Part shown: positions 49,797 through 57,689 of the stretch, piece by piece
Numbering within the stretch: position 1 is the stretch's first letter
Layout of the letters: each line of letters begins with the position of its first letter
DNA from: Bacteroidales bacterium
GTDB lineage: Bacteria > Bacteroidota > Bacteroidia > Bacteroidales > UBA932
Reading direction: 5' to 3'
DNA length: 64,000 nt
NCBI GenBank assembly: GCA_009777095.1
Contig: WRMN01000003.1
Location: forward strand, 1 to 64,000
Notes under the pieces: model-generated
Databases searched by the model: none
Seen by the model: only the letters and a program-made list of their open reading frames with translations
Told to the model about the DNA's origin: nothing
Program-made: the position numbers and the translations under genes

Positions 49797-50447
49797 ATGC
49801 TTAGCGAACTTACCATCGAAATTATAGGCGCAATCTTCGCACTGTTTTACCTGTTTTTGGAAATCAAGCAAAAGCGTATGATGTGGGTAGTGGGCTTTAT
49901 TTCATCGGCTTTTTACGTTTACATTTTTTTTCAAGCAAAGTTTTACGCCTATATGGGTTTATATAGCTATTATATACTCGCCTCAGTGTATGGCTGGGTT
50001 CTTTGGAGCAAGCAGAGATTGCTTCCTGCTTCGCAAACTCGCAGTCGCAATGACGGGCAGTTGACAGTAAGCAGTTTGTTTTTCAACAAATCAACAAATC
50101 AGCAAATCACTCATAAATCATCATTCATAAATCATAAACTAATAACCTTTTTACTGCTAATATCCGCCCTCCTCTTCGCCTTGTTCACTTTCATTCTCCG
50201 CGCATATACCGACTCGTCCGCACCTGTTGGCGAAGCATTAGCCACTGCGCTCAGCATTGTGGCAACCTGGATGTTGGCGAAGAAAATTCTGGAACAATGG
50301 TGGGTTTGGCTCTTTGTCAACCTGCTGACCATGGCTTTAGCCCTGCAGCAAGGGCTGTATCCTACCGCTATCCTGTTCTGCTGCTATGCTGCGGCCTCGG
50401 TTGTCGGGTATTATAAGTGGAAGAAAGATGTTCAGCGTACTGCTTAG
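49797..50447 (+). CDS. pnuT: PnuC-family transporter, likely thiamine transporter PnuT, with repeat-derived insert
   Basis: 216 residues with about seven membrane helices. The core PnuC elements are ASVYGWVLWSKQ and later VATWMLAKKILEQWWVWLFV and AILFCCYAAASVVGYYKWKK. The TPP riboswitch and thiamine receptor upstream point to thiamine rather than nicotinamide riboside as substrate. Residues about 74-114 (from LLPASQTRSRNDGQL to INHK) are not PnuC-like and are encoded by an interspersed intergenic repeat inserted in frame; they fall in the loop before KLITFLLLISALLF. The protein could still fold because the insert is between helices. Confidence 0.85.
   Translation: MLSELTIEIIGAIFALFYLFLEIKQKRMMWVVGFISSAFYVYIFFQAKFYAYMGLYSYYILASVYGWVLWSKQRLLPASQTRSRNDGQLTVSSLFFNKSTNQQITHKSSFINHKLITFLLLISALLFALFTFILRAYTDSSAPVGEALATALSIVATWMLAKKILEQWWVWLFVNLLTMALALQQGLYPTAILFCCYAAASVVGYYKWKKDVQRTA
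50017..50140. repeat. Interspersed palindromic repeat plus AACAAATC-type tract inside the pnuT gene
   Basis: GATTGCTTCC (50017) to GTCGCAATGAC (50054) matches the GATTGCTTCGTACCTCGCAATGAC family. It is followed by CAACAAATCAACAAATCAGC and CATAAATCATCATTCATAAATC, which closely match the sequence after the palindrome at 37309-37378 in a true gap. So a complete intergenic element lies within a coding gene without breaking the frame. Confidence 0.8.
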
Positions 50448-50515
50448 ATATTTGCGAATTATACACATATTAGTCATTCAGCATTAATCATTTTTGCAGA
50501 TACGCCTCTTTTTAG

Positions 50516-50523
50516 TACCTTTG
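50516..50523 (+). promoter_or_regulatory. Promoter -7 element of the UpxY-like gene
   Basis: TACCTTTG, 20 bases upstream of the ATG. Confidence 0.5.
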
Positions 50524-50543
50524 TAGCTTGTTATTATTAAGTT

Positions 50544-51068
50544 ATGATGAACATTATTGTTAAAGAGGCGAAACGCTGGAGGGTATTATATACCAAGCCA
50601 CGGTCTGAAAAACGTGCATTTGAGCTACTTGAATGTCAGGATTATCATGTATATCTTCCTTGCACAACGGTAGTCAGGCAATGGACCGATCGGAAAAAGA
50701 AAGTAATAGAGCCTGTTTTTAAATCTTATCTTTTTATTAATTGTTTTGAAAAAGAAATACATACAGCTGTTCAGTGTCCTCATATCATTGGTGTCGTCAA
50801 ATTTGAAAATAAACCGGCCATTGTGCGGGAAGAAGAAATAGAAGCTATTCGTCAAATTGTTGCAGGAAAAGAGGATATTACGGTTGTCAACAATCATGAG
50901 CATTTCGTTACCGGGCAACGGGTACATATCATCTCAGGAAATTTAAAAGGCTTAAGCGGTATTTTAACCGAATTTCGCGGCGCCAGAAAATTAGCCATAG
51001 CTATTGACAGTTTAGGCTGCAACCTGTTCGTGGAAGTAGCCGCACATCATACAGAGCCGGTACCCTAA
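50544..51068 (+). CDS. UpxY-type transcription antiterminator (NusG family), orphan
   Basis: 174 residues. The NusG N-terminal domain (RWRVLYTKPRSEKRAFELLE, then YHVYLPCTTVVRQWTDRKKK and VFKSYLFINC) is followed by a KOW domain (VHIISGNLKGLSGILTEFRG). In Bacteroidales, UpxY proteins are encoded first in capsular polysaccharide operons and let RNA polymerase read through the leader. Here the next gene is on the opposite strand and no polysaccharide genes follow, so it acts in trans or is left over from a lost locus. The second of two adjacent ATGs (50547) is also possible. Confidence 0.87.
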   Translation: MMNIIVKEAKRWRVLYTKPRSEKRAFELLECQDYHVYLPCTTVVRQWTDRKKKVIEPVFKSYLFINCFEKEIHTAVQCPHIIGVVKFENKPAIVREEEIEAIRQIVAGKEDITVVNNHEHFVTGQRVHIISGNLKGLSGILTEFRGARKLAIAIDSLGCNLFVEVAAHHTEPVP

Positions 51069-51121
51069 GTATAACCTTGAACTTTGAACACTTCGACTTG
51101 TTTAGTGCATCGCATTAAACG

Positions 51122-54100
51122 CTACAGCACAACAACCTGCTGCACATGCTTCATGCCGTCGGGCAGTTGTATTTCTATGATATACATACCTGATTGATGC
51201 GGCATGATTACTGCATTATATATCGCTTTTTGCTGCCGTACTAAGTTTCCGTTAAGGTCGTATATGTTTACAGTAAGATTGTTTAGTTCTTCCGGTAAAC
51301 TAAGGTTTAAGATTCCGCCTGCATTCACAGGGTTGGGATATACCGTAATTGCGGTTTGGACTTGACTTCTTACATTAGGGCATAATTTATGCCATTCGCC
51401 TGTTCTTGTACTGTGTGCCTCGGCAGCATATTCATTTGCCTGATAGTCGTTCAGCAGGATATAACCACCGGTGCTGCCCGGCAATAAAGCACCATGGAGA
51501 TACCAGCGGTAATTCTCGAAGGTATGTCCGCCGTTATTAGCCGGATTATTCACTACGGCTAAGGTTTTGTCCCATCGTTGTACATATACCGGCATAGAAG
51601 GACTTCCTAAGGCTTTCGATACGGTTAAGATATAAGTTATAGTGCTATGCGTAGTAACTTTGATAGTAATAACCGCCTTATCGTTAATAAAAGCAACACT
51701 CATTCCATCGGTGTAGGCACTGTCGTTTACTTCGATAGCTCCGTCGGAAGTAAGATGTAATGTTACATCGTTTACGCCGCAATCGGCCATATAGAACATG
51801 TTATCTTCAACAGTAAATGTACTTCCGTTTATCTTTATTTCGTTAAGTGCAGGGTTAACCGTTTTAACTAATGTATTGGTTAATTGAGCTGCGGATAAAT
51901 TATTGCCTGAATATTTAGATTTTACGGCATATTGATAGCTACCTGCGGGCAATACCGGCCAATTATTATCAGTATAAGCAGTTGCTGTAATATTATTGGC
52001 TAATTCTGTCCATTCAGTATCAGCCTGTCCTTCCATTAACCGATAAAGCACATAAGCTTCAAGCGATCCGGAGCTACAGGGCGCTTCCCATGTGATAACA
52101 GCATTGTTTTCCTGTATTTCCGCTACCGGATCAATGGGTGGATTATGATATGCTTTAGGAGTAAGGATAAAATCAACAAAAACTGCATTTTGCCCTCCAC
52201 CCATATACGGGTCGCGCGAAAAGACCCATTTGAGGGTATGAGTTCCGGCTCCGACAGCAAAAGTATATTCTTTCCATGGAATTTCGCCATACCATGTTCC
52301 CTTGGATACATTGTCGATGAAAAACTCCAGATAGTCATACAGTCCGCCTGTTTCCGTAGATATTTTGGCATAATAGGTAATTTCACCGGCGGTTTCGCAA
52401 TTCAATGTATATTGCAAGGTCGAGGATTGGTTGTCTGAAATAGCGCCCGAACGGATAGATCTCGCTCCATGATAGGCTTCGGTATTAGTAATAAACCATG
52501 ACTGATTTCCGGAGGTGGTAAATCCGGGCGGAAGAACGCCGTCTTCAAAGGATATGCCGTCCGGCACATTTAATGCGACACATATACTCATATTGTCGTT
52601 GACCGTTATTGTCATTATTTTCTTTTGGTAGCCTGCTTTTTCAAATGAAAATTGATTTTCGCCTTCGGTTACATTCGGAATGGTAAAATTCCCCGATGCA
52701 TCGGTGCTAACAGGAGGATTAAGCGAATTGAGAAGGGATACGGTTACGCCGCTCAAGGGTAATCCGCTGTGTACGTCGAGAACAGTACCCGATACGGTAA
52801 ATATTTGCGCCTGCTGCATAACCACATTCAAATAGACGGTAGAGGTTTGGTTAGCCACTACTACATTGGGAATTGTTTGCGTAATATAACCGTGTGATTC
52901 AAATTTAAGCGTATAAGTACCCGGGGAGAGCATCCGGTAATAATTACCATATTCGGGATTGGTTGCTACATGCGTGTTGTACTGGTCGTGCCCTACCGCC
53001 GTAATGGTTGCCGAAAGCGGATTTCCTTGATTATTGGTTACTTTTCCCTTGACCCCATAGTAAGCGTTCTCAATAAAGGCCAGCATTGCTTCGCGGTTGT
53101 AGTTCCAAAATGAGGGTAGTTGTTCGGTCTGCACCATTTTAGCATTGGAAACCTCCAAAGTAATTTCCCTGCAATTATGCCAATAGCCCATATAATCTTG
53201 TCGTCCGCCATACACTACATACCAGTCGCCACCGTTGGTAATACCATTGTTAAGGTCGTTAAAATAACTGTAAGGCCCGTATGTTTGGGCAAACGTAGCA
53301 TATTGCCGACAGATTTGCATGTACCAATCGTTGTCGGGGTGTTTTCTCTGCGCAGTAGTAAAACCGTCCCATGGGTAATTGGCTACCTCGGCCCCACCGT
53401 GATAATTAGCAGCCAGAACGAAGTTTCGAGTACCCGCATAATCCATCATTACGGTTGTTTCTTTTTGGGTTGGTCCACCCGGAGTCTGGCCTGCCCAAGG
53501 GTCGGGAAAATTTCGGTTAAGGTCATAATTATTGTAATTATTTCTTCTTGCGCCTGCAACGTTATTGTCGCTTCCATAATAAGTGCCATCAGGGTTTGTA
53601 TTGGGAGCAATGAAAATCGAAACAGAATCCAGCATTGTAGTAATCCGATTATTTGTTCCATAGTTCGACATCAGGTACTCGGCCAATCGCATACATAAGA
53701 TCCAACCGGTAGTTTCATCACCGTGCATAGTGCTGGACATCAATACTTCGGGTTTCGCCTTGCCAAGATTAATATCGCTCGTAACATTTAAAACAAGCAT
53801 GTTTTTACCTCTGACACTTGTTCCCACCGTATCGAGTTTACAGAGGTCGGGATAGTTAAGGGTGAAATTTTTCATTAACTGATTATAAACATCATAAGTA
53901 GGGTACCTGTCCCAGTTAGCCATCTGAGCTACTGTTGTTGCCATGGTAATTGCCCTGCCTGCTTTTACGGAAGGATGTTCCAGTTCGATAAATTGAAATT
54001 TTGCAGTTTTCAATTTATCAAACTCTCTTTCACTGGCATAGGCTATAACATCAAGTCCGTCAACCTTATCAATAGATACAATTCGGGTAAGGTAGTTTAA

Positions 54101-54205
54101 ATCAGAGCGGTCATTAATTTTTATTTGCAGATAATATTCTGTAGTTTGAGAAAACAGGTTCAGATGTACAAACAAAAATAGGAAGAAAAAGAATAATCTT
54201 TGCAT
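51122..54205 (-). CDS. Secreted M14 zinc carboxypeptidase with T9SS type A sorting domain
   Basis: 1027 residues. Signal peptide (FFFLFLFVHLNLFSQ), M14 catalytic domain with ligands MHGDETTG (His, Glu) and AANYHGGAEVANYPWDG (His), NPDGTYYGSDNN, the Arg/Asn region ARRNNYNNYDLNRNFPD, and the catalytic Glu in EITLEVSNAK. CarboxypepD_reg domains follow (GVKGKVTNNQGNPLSATI; TVSGTVLDVHSGLPLSGVTV), then a jelly-roll-like and a fibronectin-like part, and a type A sorting domain (ITVYPNPVNAGGILNLSLPE, GMYIIEIQLPDG). It is secreted by T9SS and cleaves C-terminal amino acids. A TACATTTG box lies at 54237-54244 on this strand. Confidence 0.94.
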   Translation of the reverse strand: MQRLFFFFLFLFVHLNLFSQTTEYYLQIKINDRSDLNYLTRIVSIDKVDGLDVIAYASEREFDKLKTAKFQFIELEHPSVKAGRAITMATTVAQMANWDRYPTYDVYNQLMKNFTLNYPDLCKLDTVGTSVRGKNMLVLNVTSDINLGKAKPEVLMSSTMHGDETTGWILCMRLAEYLMSNYGTNNRITTMLDSVSIFIAPNTNPDGTYYGSDNNVAGARRNNYNNYDLNRNFPDPWAGQTPGGPTQKETTVMMDYAGTRNFVLAANYHGGAEVANYPWDGFTTAQRKHPDNDWYMQICRQYATFAQTYGPYSYFNDLNNGITNGGDWYVVYGGRQDYMGYWHNCREITLEVSNAKMVQTEQLPSFWNYNREAMLAFIENAYYGVKGKVTNNQGNPLSATITAVGHDQYNTHVATNPEYGNYYRMLSPGTYTLKFESHGYITQTIPNVVVANQTSTVYLNVVMQQAQIFTVSGTVLDVHSGLPLSGVTVSLLNSLNPPVSTDASGNFTIPNVTEGENQFSFEKAGYQKKIMTITVNDNMSICVALNVPDGISFEDGVLPPGFTTSGNQSWFITNTEAYHGARSIRSGAISDNQSSTLQYTLNCETAGEITYYAKISTETGGLYDYLEFFIDNVSKGTWYGEIPWKEYTFAVGAGTHTLKWVFSRDPYMGGGQNAVFVDFILTPKAYHNPPIDPVAEIQENNAVITWEAPCSSGSLEAYVLYRLMEGQADTEWTELANNITATAYTDNNWPVLPAGSYQYAVKSKYSGNNLSAAQLTNTLVKTVNPALNEIKINGSTFTVEDNMFYMADCGVNDVTLHLTSDGAIEVNDSAYTDGMSVAFINDKAVITIKVTTHSTITYILTVSKALGSPSMPVYVQRWDKTLAVVNNPANNGGHTFENYRWYLHGALLPGSTGGYILLNDYQANEYAAEAHSTRTGEWHKLCPNVRSQVQTAITVYPNPVNAGGILNLSLPEELNNLTVNIYDLNGNLVRQQKAIYNAVIMPHQSGMYIIEIQLPDGMKHVQQVVVL

Positions 54206-54236
54206 GGTTTTATTGCATTAAACAAAATAATGGTTA

Positions 54237-54244
54237 CAAATGTA
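54237..54244 (-). promoter_or_regulatory. Promoter -7 element of the M14 carboxypeptidase gene
   Basis: TACATTTG on the minus strand, 31 bases from the ATG. Confidence 0.5.
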
Positions 54245-54345
54245 CGCAATATTTTTCTTTAAAACATAAAAACAAGAAGAAAAAATTATTTGTTGCTGTA
54301 AGATTTTAGGGGTACTTACATACAAGGTAATATAGACAGCAAAAC

Positions 54346-56583
54346 TCACCCGATGTTCTTTGACTGCGAGGTGTTGACAAACAGAATGTCGCCGATGGCG
54401 TGCAAATCGGTAAACAGCTTAACGGTATCGTGGCGTATCGCTTCTTCGCGGAAGCCTATCAGGGTCAAGCCTGCATGTTTGGAATGCTCGTTAACCGCAT
54501 CGCTGAAACGCTCCCCTTCTTTTAAAACTATGATTTCAATGTTGGCCATGGTTATCGGCAGCCTGCCCTCGGCAATACGCTCCTGAAGTTCCTCTTTGAT
54601 TTCTTCTTTCCGCCCTTCATCGCAAACATTGAATATTTTCACGTAAGACTTATGCCAGTCGGGGTGCGACATAATAATATAACCCAGTAGAATCATCAGA
54701 TTGGTATTTTCTTCATCTGTAGTCCGAATCCACACATGTATGCCGTTTTTATAGTTAATAGCAGCATTTGATCCTGCAAAAATACACACGTCGAAATTAC
54801 CTGCCTTAATCATGCCGACATTCTCCAATATTCGTTCCAACTCTTCAGGTCGCCCCTTATCAAACTCAAGAACTACCATATTGTTCTCCATTCCCGATAT
54901 AGAGGGGGTCTGTATGGCCTGCGCAATAGCCGAAGTGTAGGAAGGGGAAATCATGGTATCGATATACAGGGTGCTTCCGTTGTCCTGCTGATTACCGATA
55001 AGCTCTTTCAGTATTTTATGCGCTTCTATATGGGTATGTTTACCGAAATAGCCCTCTATGTAATGAAAGTAAGTACCAAAGCCGTGCCTGTGGCTAAGCC
55101 ACTGCATCAGGTCGAGTACCTTATAACGGTCGAGCGAGTTAGGCGACAGGCAGACAACTGCAGGACGCCATTCTTCCGTTTCCATATTCGTTTGACGCTT
55201 CTGCATAAATACCTGCAACCTTCGGTTAAGTTGGAACAAGGCTCCTTTGAAAATATTTACCAATCCCTTCTGGTCTTTGTTATAACTTTCAAGCGCCAAG
55301 TAGAGCAGCACAATAATGATGTAGGAGATAATGGAATACAGCGCATTAATCATAAACATGACCCATACCGAAAGGATAAAACCGCCAAGCGAGAAGTACC
55401 ATTTCGATCTGAAACGCGGCCGATAAGAAGGCGGAGCGCCAAAATGGTTAAGGAAGGAAATCAAGCACAGCGAACCGTAGGTAATAAGGAAAAACATAGA
55501 TATGATACCAGCTACAGTGTTAATGTCGCCCATAAACACAAAGAACAGCGCAATGGCAAAGGCTACCAACATGGCATTGTAGGGCTCTTTCGTTTTGCCC
55601 TTTCCTTTCATCAGAAAATGATTAAGCCACTTGAAGGGGAAACTTTTATCATAAGCTAAGGCCTGCAAGGTGCGCGGAGCCACCATGATGGAGCCCATAG
55701 CAGAGGTAAATGTCGATGCCGCCAAACCCACAGGGATAGCAATAGCGCCCCAAAGCGCTATCCGCGCCATCGCAAACTGGTCGGACAGCAAGTCGGCCTG
55801 CGATGCCGATACCGAGAGTTTCCAAATAATAAGTATATAGATGACAAGCCCGGTAAGGGTAGCAGCCATTGTTCCCAGCGGGATAGATTTGCCCGGATTT
55901 TTAAGGTCGCCGCTAAGACCAACACCTGCGGTCATGCCGGTAAATGCAGGGAAACATATAGCAAATACGATAAAGAAACTGTCGCCGTTGAAGAAGAAAT
56001 TTTCGGTCAGGGACGTTTGAGCGCTTTCACCCGTACCCATTATGCCTCCCAGAAAGAAAAGGAGAAGCGATACGGCTAATATGGCATTTACGATGTACAG
56101 GGTTTTCAGCCCCGAACCTGTCCCTTTTTTCAGCATAATGTAAGCCAAAACGCCTAAGGCGGGAACGCTGATTACCTGTCGGGGCAGGTCGAGGCCATAG
56201 GAAGCGCACCAATTGAACAGTGGAGCAAAGGCTTCGGCAAAGGCAATGATGTAAAAGGCCACACTGATAGCCTGCGAGAAAAACAGCGCAATGCCGATAG
56301 TGGAACCGATTTTCAATCCGAACGAACGGGAGATGATGAAATACTCGCCCCCTCCCTCAACGCGCGTGTTGGTGGCTATTTCCGAAATGGCCAAAGCCGT
56401 AGGAATGGTAATAAGGTGGCCGATGACAATGAGCAGCAGCACACCCCAGAAGCCCAGCATACCGGTGGCAAAGCCGAACCGAAGGAATAAAATCGCACCC
56501 AATATGGTCGAAATGGCGGTAAAGTAGATAGGCGCAGTTCCTAAACCACTGTTACTCGCGCCCATAATTTTATTTTTTTTCAT
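54346..56583 (-). CDS. APC-superfamily permease, cation-chloride cotransporter-like
   Basis: 745 residues. About 12 membrane helices in the first 440 residues: TAISTILGAILFLRFGFATG (the unwound first helix region), VEGGGEYFIISRSFGLKIGS and CFPAFTGMTAGVGLSGDLKN are typical of SLC12-like proteins rather than plain amino acid permeases. A cytoplasmic C-terminal domain of about 280 residues (VVCLSPNSLDRYKVLDLMQW, MVVLEFDKGRPEELERILEN) is related to that of cation-chloride cotransporters. The substrates (Na+, K+, Cl- or amino acids) cannot be decided from sequence alone. It lies alone between a repeat and the M14 gene. Confidence 0.85.
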   Translation of the reverse strand: MKKNKIMGASNSGLGTAPIYFTAISTILGAILFLRFGFATGMLGFWGVLLLIVIGHLITIPTALAISEIATNTRVEGGGEYFIISRSFGLKIGSTIGIALFFSQAISVAFYIIAFAEAFAPLFNWCASYGLDLPRQVISVPALGVLAYIMLKKGTGSGLKTLYIVNAILAVSLLLFFLGGIMGTGESAQTSLTENFFFNGDSFFIVFAICFPAFTGMTAGVGLSGDLKNPGKSIPLGTMAATLTGLVIYILIIWKLSVSASQADLLSDQFAMARIALWGAIAIPVGLAASTFTSAMGSIMVAPRTLQALAYDKSFPFKWLNHFLMKGKGKTKEPYNAMLVAFAIALFFVFMGDINTVAGIISMFFLITYGSLCLISFLNHFGAPPSYRPRFRSKWYFSLGGFILSVWVMFMINALYSIISYIIIVLLYLALESYNKDQKGLVNIFKGALFQLNRRLQVFMQKRQTNMETEEWRPAVVCLSPNSLDRYKVLDLMQWLSHRHGFGTYFHYIEGYFGKHTHIEAHKILKELIGNQQDNGSTLYIDTMISPSYTSAIAQAIQTPSISGMENNMVVLEFDKGRPEELERILENVGMIKAGNFDVCIFAGSNAAINYKNGIHVWIRTTDEENTNLMILLGYIIMSHPDWHKSYVKIFNVCDEGRKEEIKEELQERIAEGRLPITMANIEIIVLKEGERFSDAVNEHSKHAGLTLIGFREEAIRHDTVKLFTDLHAIGDILFVNTSQSKNIG

Positions 56584-56600
56584 AATTCATATTGTTCATC

Positions 56601-56632
56601 GTCATTGCAAGCTGCGTTAACAGCGAAGCAAG
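56601..56632. repeat. Degenerate copy of the interspersed palindromic repeat
   Basis: GTCATTGCAAGCTGCGTTAACAGCGAAGCAAGC has the ends of the GTCATTGCGAGG...GAAGCAATC family around an altered middle, between the permease and DUF721 genes. Confidence 0.6.
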
Positions 56633-56649
56633 CTATTATTCATTTTTAA

Positions 56650-56940
56650 CTATTTCAACACCAATTCATCAATAAGGTTTTTGCCTAATTGTTTGTTGAG
56701 TTGGGCAACAATTTCCTGCCGCATCATAAACAGCTGATTGCGAACCACTGAGGAGTCGAGTTCTACAATCAGTTTACGGCCTGAAAGATATTTATTACGG
56801 GTATTTTTAGCCACCGTAGTCCCCAGCATCTCCCCCCATAAGTCGTATAAACGGCTGCGCAAGAAGCCTTCTTCCAAGCCCTCTGTTCGGATAAGCTCCT
56901 CTATGAGCTCTTTCAGTTTGACCGCATTTTGCCGTTTCAT
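56650..56940 (-). CDS. DUF721 (DciA-like) protein
   Basis: 96 residues. The DUF721 core is visible: LKELIEELIRTEGLEEGFLR, then LWGEMLGTTVAKNTRNKYLS and LIVELDSSVVRNQLFMMRQE. In many bacteria DUF721 proteins (DciA) load the replicative helicase; in Bacteroidota this role is not established to my knowledge. Four bases separate it from trmD, so they are co-transcribed. Confidence 0.85.
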   Translation of the reverse strand: MKRQNAVKLKELIEELIRTEGLEEGFLRSRLYDLWGEMLGTTVAKNTRNKYLSGRKLIVELDSSVVRNQLFMMRQEIVAQLNKQLGKNLIDELVLK

Positions 56941-56944
56941 AAGT

Positions 56945-57622
56945 CTATTCTTTTAGTAAATCGGGGCGTAATAATTTAGTACGTTCCAGCGCTTGCTCCT
57001 CTTCCCATTGTGCTATAAGTTTGTGATTACCTGACAATAAGACTTCTGGCACCCGCCAGTTGTTAAATTCTTCGGGACGCGAATATACGGGCGGGCTTAG
57101 CAGTCCATCTTGAAAAGAATCGGTGAGGGCCGAAGTTTCATCGGAAATCACGCCCGGCATCACCCGCACAATGGCATCGACCAATACGGCCGCAGCCAAC
57201 TCCCCTCCGCTCAACACATAATCGCCTATGGATATTTCCTTGGTTATCAAATGCTCTCTGATACGGTGGTCAATTCCCTTATAATGACCACATAAAACCA
57301 TCAAATTTGTATAATTCGACATACGATTTACCATCGGCTGATTTAAGCGCTCTCCGTCGGGCGTAAGAAAAATAATTTCGTCGTAGTCCCGCTCGGCCTT
57401 CAATTTTTCCATAAGGGTAAAAATAGGTTCAATCATCATTACCATACCTGCGCTTCCGCCAAAGGCATAATCATCGACCTGTCGGTAAGTTCCCTTCCCG
57501 CAGTCGCGGATATTATGCAGGCAAATGTCCACAAAACCTTTGGTTTGCGCTCTTTTTACTATAGAAAAACCAAGGGGGCTATCCAACAATTCGGGCAATA
57601 ATGTTAAAATATCTATCCGCAT
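56945..57622 (-). CDS. trmD: tRNA (guanosine-37-N1)-methyltransferase
   Basis: 225 residues, a SPOUT-fold enzyme that methylates G37 next to the anticodon using S-adenosylmethionine, and so prevents frameshifting. Signature segments: [59 protein letters not shown] and the trefoil-knot [20 protein letters not shown]. The C-terminal domain is complete. A TAACTTTG box (minus strand, 57630-57637) is only seven bases upstream of the ATG, giving a near-leaderless mRNA. Confidence 0.96.
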   Translation of the reverse strand: MRIDILTLLPELLDSPLGFSIVKRAQTKGFVDICLHNIRDCGKGTYRQVDDYAFGGSAGMVMMIEPIFTLMEKLKAERDYDEIIFLTPDGERLNQPMVNRMSNYTNLMVLCGHYKGIDHRIREHLITKEISIGDYVLSGGELAAAVLVDAIVRVMPGVISDETSALTDSFQDGLLSPPVYSRPEEFNNWRVPEVLLSGNHKLIAQWEEEQALERTKLLRPDLLKE

Positions 57623-57629
57623 AATGCAA

Positions 57630-57656
57630 CAAAGTTATACATTTTTTTTATCTTTG
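57630..57656. promoter_or_regulatory. Back-to-back promoters of trmD and the DUF349 gene
   Basis: Minus-strand TAACTTTG (57630-57637) and plus-strand TATCTTTG (57649-57656) lie 11 bp apart between the two divergent genes. Confidence 0.5.
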
Positions 57657-57689
57657 TAGTTTGTATTAACTAATTTTGAACCTGTAGCT

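Noticed and set aside
49797-50447. pnuT gene as a pseudogene
   Set aside because: The frame is continuous, both helix-rich halves are intact, and the insert keeps the frame, so loss of function is not indicated.
53120-53698. 192-codon open frame on the plus strand
   Set aside because: It lies opposite the M14 catalytic domain, whose active-site motifs are unmistakable.
55018-55659. 213-codon open frame on the plus strand
   Set aside because: It is antisense to the permease gene, lacks any family pattern and has an unnatural charged composition.
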